Below, piece after piece: positions 1 to 7,992 of a stretch of 13,658 nucleotides of DNA. A program made the translations under genes and the position numbers. The stretch is from Tritrichomonas foetus (taxonomy: Eukaryota; Parabasalia; Tritrichomonadida; Tritrichomonadidae). Position 1 is the stretch's first letter; the number at the start of each line of letters is the position of its first letter. The stretch spans positions 118,117 to 131,774 of the forward strand of contig MLAK01000123.1 of NCBI GenBank assembly GCA_001839685.1, read 5' to 3'. The notes beneath the pieces were generated by a model. That model was not told the origin of the DNA. It did not search any database and saw only the letters and a program-made list of their open reading frames with translations.

Positions 1-3000
1 TTTAAGACAATGAAGAACTTCTGATTGTTCATAATATGTTGTCTTCATTTCTGAAAGTTCTCTCATCTCATTTTGAACTTTACAAAGATCATCTTTGAGA
101 TTTTGAATAGATTCATTATCTTCAAGTTCAATTGAACGTTCATTAACATTCAGAGGAACAAGTGTATTAATTGGTGATGAGAGTTGAGATTTAAGTTGTT
201 TAAGTTCAAGTTTTAAACAACTAAGAACATCATTCATATTACGATTAAATAGTGAAAAGGCATCATAAGTTACAAAACTTGTTATTTCTTCATGATTACC
301 AAAATTCTCATTCGAAAAATTAGTGCATTTCTCTTCAATACTTTTCTGAGTTTCTATTAAGCTTTCTTTCACTTTATTCAATTCCAATATACATTGCTGT
401 TCATCAAAAATTCCATTATCACCTTTTTCATTTGCCACTTCAGATTTATTAGAAGAAATTACTTTATCTTTGATCTGATTCAACTCCAGAACTACTGGTA
501 GCTTGGAAATATATTTTTCAATGTATTGAATATTTGTATTTTTCTTTAATTTAATTAATTCATGCTTGATACATCGTATATCCCTGGTCAAATTCAGAAT
601 TTCTGCGGTATTGGTTTCAAATTGTTTATTAACTTTTTCGACAAGATCAGTCATTTCATCAGGAGGTGGATTCATAATATCAATGGAGATACATCCACCA
701 TAAATGTTTGATTGTGCTTTGGATACGCCTTGCTTTAATTTTTCAAATTCTCTTTTGGTGACATAATCTTTCACATTATTGGCAGATTTCAACACAGAAT
801 GTAAATCATTCCTCAATGAATGGATTTTTTCTTTCATAAATGCATATTGATTTTCTAACTTAATCACTCTGCTTTCTAATGAGGAAAAGTTGGAGCGTTT
901 CATTTTGGAATCTTTCGACTGTGATTCCGGTTTAGATTTTAATTTTTCTAATTCATCTTTCATGCTGTTTAATTCTGAATGAATTTGAATTAGTTTATTA
1001 TCTTCTTCAGATATGTGGTTATTTAAATTATAGATTTGTTCTTGAATAGTATATAATTGTTCATCGTCTTGTAAAGCTATTGATCTTTCTACTACATTTA
1101 GTTCTTTTTCATTTTCATGAAGATTCTCAATTCTTTCTTCAAGTTGTTTAATCGAATTCATCAAATCATCAATTGAATTGGAATTTTTCAAATTGATAGA
1201 ATTCATCAGATTTTTCATTTCTTTTTGCACTTGTTCTGCTTGATCTAATGATGTTTGAACTGCTTCATATTGATTTTGTAATTGTGTGATAATTTTCTTG
1301 ATTGCTTTCATTTCATTTTTGATATGTGAATTATTTACTAGATTCAGAATTTCATTTACTTTGTTTTTAAGAGAATTTATTTCATTGATTAGATCAAGAT
1401 TTATGAGGCTATTATTTTCATTTGGATAATTTGCTTTTTTCATGATTTCTTTCATGTTATTCTTGAGAGTTTTTAATTCGTTTGAAAGATTAGCAATAGC
1501 TGGATTAGCTTGAGAATTATTTGATGTAATCATTTTAATAATTTCGTTCGTCTTGTCACTAAGCATATTTACTTGATCAGTAAGATGATTTTGATTCATC
1601 ATTTTCATCATTTCATTCATTTGATCTTTAATATTATTAATTTCATTTGTGAATTCAATATTTAATTGAGGGGTTTCTTGTTCACTTTTAAGATTTGTTG
1701 ATTTAAGAACTCCGTTCATTTTGTCTTTAATTGCATTGATTTGATTTGAAAGAATATTAATTTGATTATTTGTATGTGAGTTGATCCTATTAATCTCCTC
1801 AGTTAGCTTTTGAACTTGGTTTTGACTAAGTTGCTCGATCATCTTGATTTCTTTCATGATTTGTTCATTTGGTTGATTATCATGTTTCATATCATTAATC
1901 TTCTTTTGTAACTTTTCAATTTTACTATTCAGATTAGTATTATCTGGATTGATATCTTTATTAGTGGAAATGAGAGTTTGCTTTGTTGTGTCAGAAATTT
2001 TTTCTTTCAATTTTTGAATTTCATCATCTACTCTAATTTGTGAATCTTTTAAGTAGATAATATTCTTCAAAATACCTGAGATTTTGCTTGAAAAATCCTC
2101 TTTGGCAACTCGCAATAACGCGTCATGTTGATTTGAAGCATTTTGTATTTTCAGTTCTAATTTATATTCTACTTCATTAATCATATTGTTTATTGCTTTC
2201 TTGTATTTTTCGACTCTTGTTTTCAGCTTAACAATTTCAATATCATCAATATTGCTGATTTTACTAATATTCAAATTGCTACTACTTAAAGTACTGCTTT
2301 CATTGAATTGGTTCTGTATTCCTTCATATTTTTCATGAATTAATTTAATACTTTCGTTGTGCTTATGAGCGATATCTCGTGCTAAAGCTTTCAAATTGTT
2401 TTGAAGATCAAAGGTTGTCGATTCGCAATCTCTCATAACTTTATTGATGAGATTATTCAGAAAATTATTCTGTTTCTCATTTGAGGAATAAATATGCCTT
2501 ATCTTTTGCAGTAATTCTTCTTTCAAAATGATATTACTTGAGAGAATACTTTGTTTTTCTGATAAAATTTTCTGTTCAAGCGATGTTTGGCATTGTTTCA
2601 CATTATTTTCATTTCTGTTTGTGCTTTGCTCAATCTTTGTTTCAATGCTTTCTGTTCTGTGATCAAATTCATCATTAACTCTTTTGATTTTTGCATCGAC
2701 CAACTCATTCAAATTGTGATTGATTTCTTGTAGTTTTTGATCAATAGATGCATTATTGTCGATATTCACAATTTGGCTGCGATTTGGTGACAATTGGAAT
2801 GTGTTTATTTTATTTTCGAAAGAACTTTGTAATTTGTCAAGTTGGTCATTGATTTGATTCTTCATTTGAGTCATTAACTCTTTATTTTCTTTCTTGAATG
2901 TCTCAATACGTTCATTCAATATTGTCTTGAACTCTTTGGTTTGTTCAGCAAGAGAAGCATTGGTATATTCTAATTGTTTTTCATTATTTTGTTTAATTTC

Positions 3001-4398
3001 AGAAATTTGTTTATGGATTAAATTCAAATCAGTGTTATTTGTTTCTTGAGAACCTATATGCTCTTTCAAGAAATCAATTTCCTTATTAACTATTTTCATT
3101 TTATTGTACAAATCATTCACATTAACATCATTATTTGGCACATGTTGTTCATTGCTTTTCTCGGTGTTCTTAAGTTTTAAAAACATATAATCGTTTTGAG
3201 TTTGTTGAATTTGGCTCATGAAAAGATCATTATTATTCTGGATTTTTTGATTCATGGAATCTTCTAAATTCATAATTTGTTTTTTCAGATCATTTATGAA
3301 ATTGGTTAGTTCTGACAAACGAGATTTATTCGAAGATTTATTAGATTTATAATCTTTGACAACAACATTAAGAGCTTTTCGAGTATGTTCAATTTTATTG
3401 CCATTTTGGATTTTTTCAGATTCATTTGAAGTGATTTCTTTATCAAGTTTTTCGGAAAGTGAATTAATTTGGGAGGAAAGTTGAGTTTTCATTGAATCAA
3501 GTGAATTCTTTATGCTGTTTAATTCTTTGGTTGGCATTTGAAATGAATTTTCGATAACATGATTTGTTGGCTTTTTAACTGATTCAACTTGATTCTCTAT
3601 AGATTGTAATCGTTTCTCTAGGGTGTTATATGAGTCAACTATGAATTGGAAAGAGTCAATGTCAACAGAATTATTATCACTTTTTAGATAAGATTTCAAT
3701 AATTGAGTTTCTTTGGTATTTTTTTCAATTTCTGTTTTCATTTTTGGTAGTTCTAAAAGTCTCTTTTGAACAACAATCATCTTTTTGGTAAATTCTTCTA
3801 ATTCTTCTTTTGTTGAAAAATTTTCGGATTGGAAATTTAATGATGCCTTTATTTCATTTAACTCTCTTTTAATTTTCAAAATACTTGAATTAATTTGTTT
3901 GGCATCATTTTCAATCAATTTGGCTTCAATTGTAAGAATTTTGGAATTAATATTATTGACGCTTTGTTGGAGGGAGACAAAGCTTTCAGAATTCGGTGTT
4001 GATTTTGTAGGTGTTTGTTGATTTTCAGTTGGTTCAGGATTTTGAACTCGAGATTTTAAAGCAGAAATTTCATTTCGCAATTGTTGAATGACAGGATTTT
4101 TTGAGAGGTCAGTATTGAAATTTTTATCGAGATTTTTGGAGGTAAATTTCGATGAATTGTTTGTGAGAGAGTCTTTCAACAATTGGTGTTCCGATAAAAT
4201 CGTTAAATTGGAATTTTCAAAATCGGCTGTAAGTTTATGGATTTCTTCTTGAAATTTAGGATTTCCACTGGCGAATACTTTCAGCGTATTGAGAAGTGAT
4301 TCGATAAATTTTTGATGAGATTTTAGAACAAGTGGAGTGCTACTTTCAGATTGGTCGATGATATCGTCAATAATTGGAGATCTTAAAGACGCTTTCAT
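1..4398 (-). CDS. Giant coiled-coil protein, N-terminal 1466 codons (3' end outside window)
   Basis: Reading the minus strand from the ATG at 4398, the frame stays open for 1466 codons to the window edge; I checked every in-frame triplet and found no stop. An in-frame TAG lies just upstream (4408-4410), so 4398 is the first available start. The protein begins MKASLRSPIIDDIIDQ, followed by a Ser/Asn-rich stretch of about 140 residues with short predicted helices. After that it is almost entirely low-complexity heptad-like sequence rich in Asn, Lys, Glu, Gln, Ile and Leu, with Pro and Cys rare. I see no signal peptide, membrane segment, kinesin/myosin head or ATPase motif. Such proteins form long parallel coiled coils and usually act as cytoskeletal, centrosomal or vesicle-tethering scaffolds; which one applies here cannot be told. 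A degenerate internal repeat lies at 1275-1755. The length is already over 1466 residues and the C-terminus is missing, so a C-terminal anchor domain could exist. Reality of the gene is near certain; function is unknown. Confidence 0.9.
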   Translation of the reverse strand, partial: MKASLRSPIIDDIIDQSESSTPLVLKSHQKFIESLLNTLKVFASGNPKFQEEIHKLTADFENSNLTILSEHQLLKDSLTNNSSKFTSKNLDKNFNTDLSKNPVIQQLRNEISALKSRVQNPEPTENQQTPTKSTPNSESFVSLQQSVNNINSKILTIEAKLIENDAKQINSSILKIKRELNEIKASLNFQSENFSTKEELEEFTKKMIVVQKRLLELPKMKTEIEKNTKETQLLKSYLKSDNNSVDIDSFQFIVDSYNTLEKRLQSIENQVESVKKPTNHVIENSFQMPTKELNSIKNSLDSMKTQLSSQINSLSEKLDKEITSNESEKIQNGNKIEHTRKALNVVVKDYKSNKSSNKSRLSELTNFINDLKKQIMNLEDSMNQKIQNNNDLFMSQIQQTQNDYMFLKLKNTEKSNEQHVPNNDVNVNDLYNKMKIVNKEIDFLKEHIGSQETNNTDLNLIHKQISEIKQNNEKQLEYTNASLAEQTKEFKTILNERIETFKKENKELMTQMKNQINDQLDKLQSSFENKINTFQLSPNRSQIVNIDNNASIDQKLQEINHNLNELVDAKIKRVNDEFDHRTESIETKIEQSTNRNENNVKQCQTSLEQKILSEKQSILSSNIILKEELLQKIRHIYSSNEKQNNFLNNLINKVMRDCESTTFDLQNNLKALARDIAHKHNESIKLIHEKYEGIQNQFNESSTLSSSNLNISKISNIDDIEIVKLKTRVEKYKKAINNMINEVEYKLELKIQNASNQHDALLRVAKEDFSSKISGILKNIIYLKDSQIRVDDEIQKLKEKISDTTKQTLISTNKDINPDNTNLNSKIEKLQKKINDMKHDNQPNEQIMKEIKMIEQLSQNQVQKLTEEINRINSHTNNQINILSNQINAIKDKMNGVLKSTNLKSEQETPQLNIEFTNEINNIKDQMNEMMKMMNQNHLTDQVNMLSDKTNEIIKMITSNNSQANPAIANLSNELKTLKNNMKEIMKKANYPNENNSLINLDLINEINSLKNKVNEILNLVNNSHIKNEMKAIKKIITQLQNQYEAVQTSLDQAEQVQKEMKNLMNSINLKNSNSIDDLMNSIKQLEERIENLHENEKELNVVERSIALQDDEQLYTIQEQIYNLNNHISEEDNKLIQIHSELNSMKDELEKLKSKPESQSKDSKMKRSNFSSLESRVIKLENQYAFMKEKIHSLRNDLHSVLKSANNVKDYVTKREFEKLKQGVSKAQSNIYGGCISIDIMNPPPDEMTDLVEKVNKQFETNTAEILNLTRDIRCIKHELIKLKKNTNIQYIEKYISKLPVVLELNQIKDKVISSNKSEVANEKGDNGIFDEQQCILELNKVKESLIETQKSIEEKCTNFSNENFGNHEEITSFVTYDAFSLFNRNMNDVLSCLKLELKQLKSQLSSPINTLVPLNVNERSIELEDNESIQNLKDDLCKVQNEMRELSEMKTTYYEQSEVLHCLK
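1275..1755 (-). repeat. Degenerate intra-protein repeat in the coiled coil (six units)
   Basis: Within the giant coiled-coil frame six successive units share the pattern (S/T/I)N(E/Q)(I/L)xx(I/L)KxxMNE(I/M)(M/I)K. Examples are SNQINAIKDKMNGVLK, TNEINNIKDQMNEMMK, TDQVNMLSDKTNEIIK, SNELKTLKNNMKEIMK and INEINSLKNKVNEILN; a sixth unit (KNEMKAIKKI) is shorter. Spacing between unit starts is 33, 23, 32, 32 and 23 residues. The units end in short Asn/Ser/Pro-containing breaks (for example ANYPNENN), so the coiled coil is probably interrupted there. I infer internal duplication followed by divergence; convergent heptad bias could also produce part of this. Confidence 0.5.
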
Positions 4399-5114
4399 CA
4401 GTGGAATCTAAAAATCGACTAACTTGTTGTTTTGAAGAAATTTCTGATAGATTTAACAGACACCTTCCCTCAATTTTAGATTTTTCATGAAGAATCGATT
4501 CAAATATTTTATTTTTAAAATCATAATTTCAAGAAAAAAAAAAGCATTATTAATTGAATATTTTTTGAATGATTTTTGATTTTATTTTCAGGATTTTTAG
4601 ATAATACAAACAACACATTTAATTCATCATATTGAAATCGATGATTCTCTGTTAGATACTCATTATTTCTGATATATATTAAAAATATATATTTGAAATG
4701 ATATATCGAATATGAATAGTATTATTATATATTGTAATAAAGTTTTTTAATCAGGATAAATATCGATTATCATTTTATCTTACCTCCTTATCATTTTTAG
4801 TCAATTATACCTCAAATGATTGAACTATTTTGCCATTTTCTTTATTTCGTATGTTATAATATCCAAAGTATATTTAGCATGGAAAATAATGTCCTTATCA
4901 CAAAAAAAATTGAATAAAAATGCTATAGAATGAATTGATTGATGAAGTGATTTATTTTCTGAGGAAAATTCAGAAATGAGATGTGGCTGATCAAAAATTT
5001 CTGAATTTCATTTAATTACATTCCATGCGCATTAATTCTTTTCTTTTGTCAACTTAAGTTTTACGAATAAAAACTAGGTGTTTCCTTGAGTTTGCATTGG
5101 AAATTGAAGAATTT

Positions 5115-5129
5115 CTCTCTTGAAGAGAG
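5115..5129. repeat. Short perfect inverted repeat
   Basis: The 7-base arms CTCTCTT and AAGAGAG are separated by a single G. It lies about 260 bases upstream of the NFU start. It could be a dyad protein-binding site or chance; there is no second copy nearby. Confidence 0.3.
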
Positions 5130-5385
5130 TTTTATGAATTGAGGAAATCACAAAATTAAAATATTTCCATTTTCAAGTGAAAAACGTCTTTTGTGTTATA
5201 TAATGAGTAGTTTTTTCATTTTGTGTTCCTCTTTGATGTATTTCGAAATCCTAATCAAAAAAAAATCTGAGACTTTTTTCAATTTAATGATTTTCTCAGA
5301 ATCCATACAGATTTCTGAAATTTTTATTCGATCCCTAGGGTGGGTTTTTTTGTTTTTCATAATGAAGTGAAGGTGACCGTTTATT

Positions 5386-5390
5386 TCATT
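5386..5390 (+). promoter_or_regulatory. Candidate initiator (Inr) of the NFU gene
   Basis: TCATT matches the trichomonad core initiator TCA+1Py(T/A), with the presumed transcription start A at 5388, three bases before the chosen ATG at 5391. Leaders this short occur in trichomonads. A second match, TCATA at 5357-5361, would give a 32-base leader but would place a three-codon uORF (ATG AAG TGA, 5362-5370) before the gene. Confidence 0.5.
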
Positions 5391-5708
5391 ATGTTATCTA
5401 CCTTTACTACATCTTCAAAATTCGGCTTTTTGTCAAGATTTTTTGGAAAACAACCAATCGAAAACGTTATTAAGGAATGTGATGAAATCATCGAAAAAGT
5501 TATTCGACCTGTCCTCCAGCGTGATGGAAGCGATGTAGTTTTTCATACTATCCAAGATGGTTGTGCTGTCATAACCCTTGAAGGAGAAGCTGCTATTTGT
5601 GATTGCGAGAAATGCACTGCCATCCCAGAAGAAATATTGCAAGTTTTCCAACAATATTTTCCAGACGATATCACAGCGATTCGTCGTAAGCTTGATTATG
5701 AAGATTGA
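5391..5708 (+). CDS. NFU/NifU C-terminal-domain Fe-S scaffold protein, probably hydrogenosomal
   Basis: The protein has 105 residues if it starts at the second in-frame ATG (5391); an ATG at 5340 would add 17 residues. I prefer 5391 for two reasons: it gives the N-terminus MLSTFTTSSKFGFLSRFFGK, which is Ser/Thr/Phe/Arg-rich without acidic residues, as in trichomonad hydrogenosomal presequences, and an Inr lies directly before it. Residues 23-100 match the NFU fold: IENVIKECDEIIEKVIRPVL, then QRDGSDVVF (family norm about xADGGDVxL), a beta stretch ending ITLEGE, the cysteines, and a helix ending FPDDITAI. NFU proteins receive [4Fe-4S] clusters and pass them to apoproteins in mitochondria-related organelles. 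The metal motif is odd: C70, C72 and C75 (CDCEKC) replace the usual CxxCPSS and sit several residues later than expected. Family assignment is confident; gene naming beyond NFU-like and organelle targeting are inference. Confidence 0.85.
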   Translation: MLSTFTTSSKFGFLSRFFGKQPIENVIKECDEIIEKVIRPVLQRDGSDVVFHTIQDGCAVITLEGEAAICDCEKCTAIPEEILQVFQQYFPDDITAIRRKLDYED

Positions 5709-5723
5709 TCTGATGTATAATAA

Positions 5724-5727
5724 TAAA
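5724..5727 (+). terminator. Candidate UAAA poly(A) signal of the NFU gene
   Basis: TAAA lies 16 bases after the TGA stop. UAAA at or soon after the stop codon is the known trichomonad poly(A) signal. In DNA this AT-rich the tetramer alone is weak evidence. Confidence 0.3.
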
Positions 5728-6117
5728 CAATATTATTCCCTTTATATTCAAATAATAAGATTTTTTTTATATGGTTTAATTTATTTTACAATAATACTCC
5801 GTAACATATGTTTAATTATTTTGATTTTTATTATGTGTAAATTTCAGGGAGTGAATCTATTTTTTTACTGATTTCGTATAGCTCACAATTATTTATTTTA
5901 TGATTCATGCAGTCAAATTATATTTTGATTTTCTTTGTCAAGTTTATATCCTACAGTGTATGATCAGTAAGATTTAAAACATCAAAAGAAGAGATATTGG
6001 CTCAACAATCGAAAGGTTTTTTCAATTAATTGTTTCTTTTTCCTCAAAAAATTCATATGTCATATAAAAAGCCTCTTATTTTTACACAATTTTTTAATTT
6101 ATTCTTGTCGTTCAACA

Positions 6118-6122
6118 TCATT
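6118..6122 (+). promoter_or_regulatory. Candidate initiator (Inr) of IFT52
   Basis: TCATT with the presumed +1 A at 6120 lies 19 bases before the IFT52 ATG. It matches the trichomonad Inr consensus TCA+1Py(T/A) in sequence and distance. It also supports the 6139 start rather than a longer leader. Confidence 0.6.
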
Positions 6123-6138
6123 CAAAATAACGGTCTCA

Positions 6139-7332
6139 ATGTCTGTATCCCTCATTGTTTCCGGTCACTACGACAACACCAGCATTTCAAAGAAACTCGG
6201 ATATTTCACGACAATTCTTGGAGCGCAAACAGAAGTCAAGTCACACAAAGGACCAATTACCGATGATGTATTAAAAAATGCCAAATCTCTCTGGTTTTTC
6301 GCACCAAAACACGACATCAAACCCGAAGAGCTCCCAGTTATTGAATCCTACATTCAAAGAGGAGGTGCTGTTCTCTTTTTGTCAACCGCATTACCACCTG
6401 TTTTAAATTCGCTTGTGAAGAAGTATGGAATCTTAATTCATGAAGATATCATATCGCCAACTTACATAAGTTATATCGACCCACGACATATCACAGTTCA
6501 AGGCGGTGTTGTCAATCGCGCCATCACCGAATATACGAAAGATCCAAAATCGACATTTGCTTATCCAAATGGCCGCGATCTTGAAGTAAAGCCGCCTGCT
6601 GTCCCCCTACTCGCATCTGGTCTTTCCGCATATCCGCTTAATCGGCCGATCGTCGCATACGCATCAATAGGTCAAAACGGCGGTACTTTAACCGTTTTTG
6701 GATCATTCTTAATGTTTACAGATGAATGGATTAAAAAGGAAGCAAATGAAATGCTTTTGAAATATATCATCGAATTAGTCATCACAAAGCAGCAAACAAT
6801 CAATAAAATTGACGCCGAACATCCAGAAATCACTGAACGTTGGTACACCCCAGACGTTCAAAGCATGAGTGAAAAATTCAGAAGCTGCATTCAAGAAAGC
6901 GAAAAACTGCGAGCAGATTTCCCTCAGAATTTTGAAAGAGGGCTATTCAAAATGGACATGTCATTTGTTGCTGATGTTCAAAATCTCGCCCAGACACTCG
7001 GCTTAAAAAATGAACCGTTGGAGACCGTTAAGCCTCAATTTGACACAGCATTACCACCTCTGACGCCAGCGGTCTTTCCACCGCAAATGAGAGAACCACC
7101 CGGTCCTGTTCTTGAATTATTCGACCTTGATGATGCATTTGCTTCACCAAAAACTCGTCTCGCCCAACTCGCCCAGAGAACTCCACCAAAGAACGCCGAA
7201 AAGTTCATCATTCAAGCTGCAAAAATCCTTGGAATCTTGCCACGTCTTCCAGAAGATAAACAGGATGCTAAACACGTACTGGAATATGTTTTCACACAGG
7301 TTGTGCGTTGGAAGAGACAGTCGCAAGAATAA
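6139..7332 (+). CDS. IFT52: Intraflagellar transport protein IFT52 (complete)
   Basis: A 397-residue protein, slightly shorter than the 430-450 residues usual for IFT52, matching the family along its whole length. Residues 1-215 form the N-terminal GIFT domain: SHKGPITDDVL (35-45), YIQRGGAVLFL (71-81), the GGVVNRAI segment (122-129), FAYPNGRDLEVKPPAVPLL (140-158), YPLNRPIVAYA (165-175) and GGTLTVFGSFLMFTDEWI (181-198). The middle region carries RSCIQESEKLRADFPQNFERGLF (split here across 248-270), NEPLETVKPQFDTALPPLTP (291-310), VFPPQMREPPGPVLELFDLD (312-331) and RLAQL. The C-terminus has ILGILPRL and DAKHVLEYVFTQVVRWKR, the part that in other organisms binds IFT46. IFT52 is a core IFT-B subunit contacting IFT88, IFT70 and IFT46, and it is needed to build flagella; trichomonads have several. 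The acidic/glycine loop usual after the LxxL strand near 80-86 is replaced by STALPP. The gene is intronless and moderately less AT-rich than its surroundings. Identity is highly confident. Confidence 0.97.
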   Translation: MSVSLIVSGHYDNTSISKKLGYFTTILGAQTEVKSHKGPITDDVLKNAKSLWFFAPKHDIKPEELPVIESYIQRGGAVLFLSTALPPVLNSLVKKYGILIHEDIISPTYISYIDPRHITVQGGVVNRAITEYTKDPKSTFAYPNGRDLEVKPPAVPLLASGLSAYPLNRPIVAYASIGQNGGTLTVFGSFLMFTDEWIKKEANEMLLKYIIELVITKQQTINKIDAEHPEITERWYTPDVQSMSEKFRSCIQESEKLRADFPQNFERGLFKMDMSFVADVQNLAQTLGLKNEPLETVKPQFDTALPPLTPAVFPPQMREPPGPVLELFDLDDAFASPKTRLAQLAQRTPPKNAEKFIIQAAKILGILPRLPEDKQDAKHVLEYVFTQVVRWKRQSQE

Positions 7333-7989
7333 GAAGAGCGAATTTTTATTATATATAAAGTATCATAATGTTTTTCACTTTTCTTTTGATGTGTTCCTTT
7401 ATTTAGATTTGACTTGTATAATATATCTAGATGAGCGATTAAAATCTGCGTTTTCGCCATAGGATTCATGATAGAATCAGTTGTAATAAAGAAATTGTTG
7501 AAATATTACATATTCATTAATTTCGTATGAACAGAATTATTCTGAAGCGATACAATATTATAAAATATCATCATATAAAGGAAATTCAGGTGTTTTGGAT
7601 CAATATAGCAATCAATCATTAAATCTCATGTAAAATAATCATTGGTTGAATATCTCGGAAGAATGGTTTGATCAGCATCACGGATAAATTGTCTAGTATT
7701 ATTCTTATTCTTATTTTTGTTCTTGATTTCCATTTCATATTTTTTTATTCTTGATTTCTCATTCTGTATTATTTGTGAGTAATCAGAATTGTGATCAAGA
7801 AAAATATTTAACAACCATAGTAAATAGAATGACTTGCTAAAAACAACTAACTAATAAGAAAGAATCACATAAAATTAAAAAAATAAATTCTTCTAATATT
7901 TTACATAGAAACTCCAGAAAATTCTCGATGATACATTTTACTTAAGTCTAACATCATTCTGGATTAAAAAAATAAAGCTGAACAAATGT
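7333..7989. other. Convergent intergenic spacer (IFT52 and C2-protein 3' ends)
   Basis: 657 bases of AT-rich DNA between converging genes. It includes a simple-sequence patch of TTCTTATT-like units near 7700-7760. The small open frames here are low complexity and unconvincing. No RNA gene or mobile element was seen. Confidence 0.7.
7356..7359 (+). terminator. Candidate UAAA poly(A) signal of IFT52
   Basis: TAAA occurs 24 bases after the TAA stop (7330-7332). It fits the trichomonad poly(A) signal but is a weak match by itself in AT-rich DNA. Confidence 0.3.
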
Positions 7990-7992
7990 TTA
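7989..7992 (-). terminator. UAAA poly(A) signal overlapping the C2-protein stop codon
   Basis: On the minus strand the stop TAA (7992-7990) is followed by A, giving TAAA fused to the stop codon. This is the classical trichomonad arrangement, in which the stop is part of the poly(A) signal. Confidence 0.6.

Larger units (their letters stand above)
4399..5390. other. Divergent intergenic region between coiled-coil and NFU genes
   Basis: About 1 kb of very AT-rich DNA lies between two divergently transcribed genes and should hold both promoters. No credible coding frame was found on either strand. A short minus-strand uORF (ATG at 4488, stop at 4455-4453) precedes the coiled-coil start. Directly upstream of that start the best initiator-like match is CCACT, imperfect at its first base. 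AT-alternating stretches lie around 4672-4704, and a short perfect inverted repeat lies at 5115-5129. No RNA gene was recognised. Confidence 0.7.
5709..6138. other. Intergenic region between NFU and IFT52 genes
   Basis: AT-rich spacer of 430 bases between two same-strand genes. It contains the NFU 3' end and the IFT52 promoter. The overlapping open frames here have random composition and no recognisable protein. The spacing is large for co-transcription, and IFT52 has its own Inr, so separate transcription is likely. Confidence 0.7.

Noticed and set aside
3785..4021. Plus-strand 78-codon open frame
   Set aside because: Lies wholly antisense to the giant coiled-coil gene; composition is that of its complement and there is no recognisable domain.
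5578..5871. Plus-strand 97-codon open frame overlapping the NFU 3' end
   Set aside because: Starts inside NFU in another frame and continues into AT-rich DNA, giving an artefactual hydrophobic tail.
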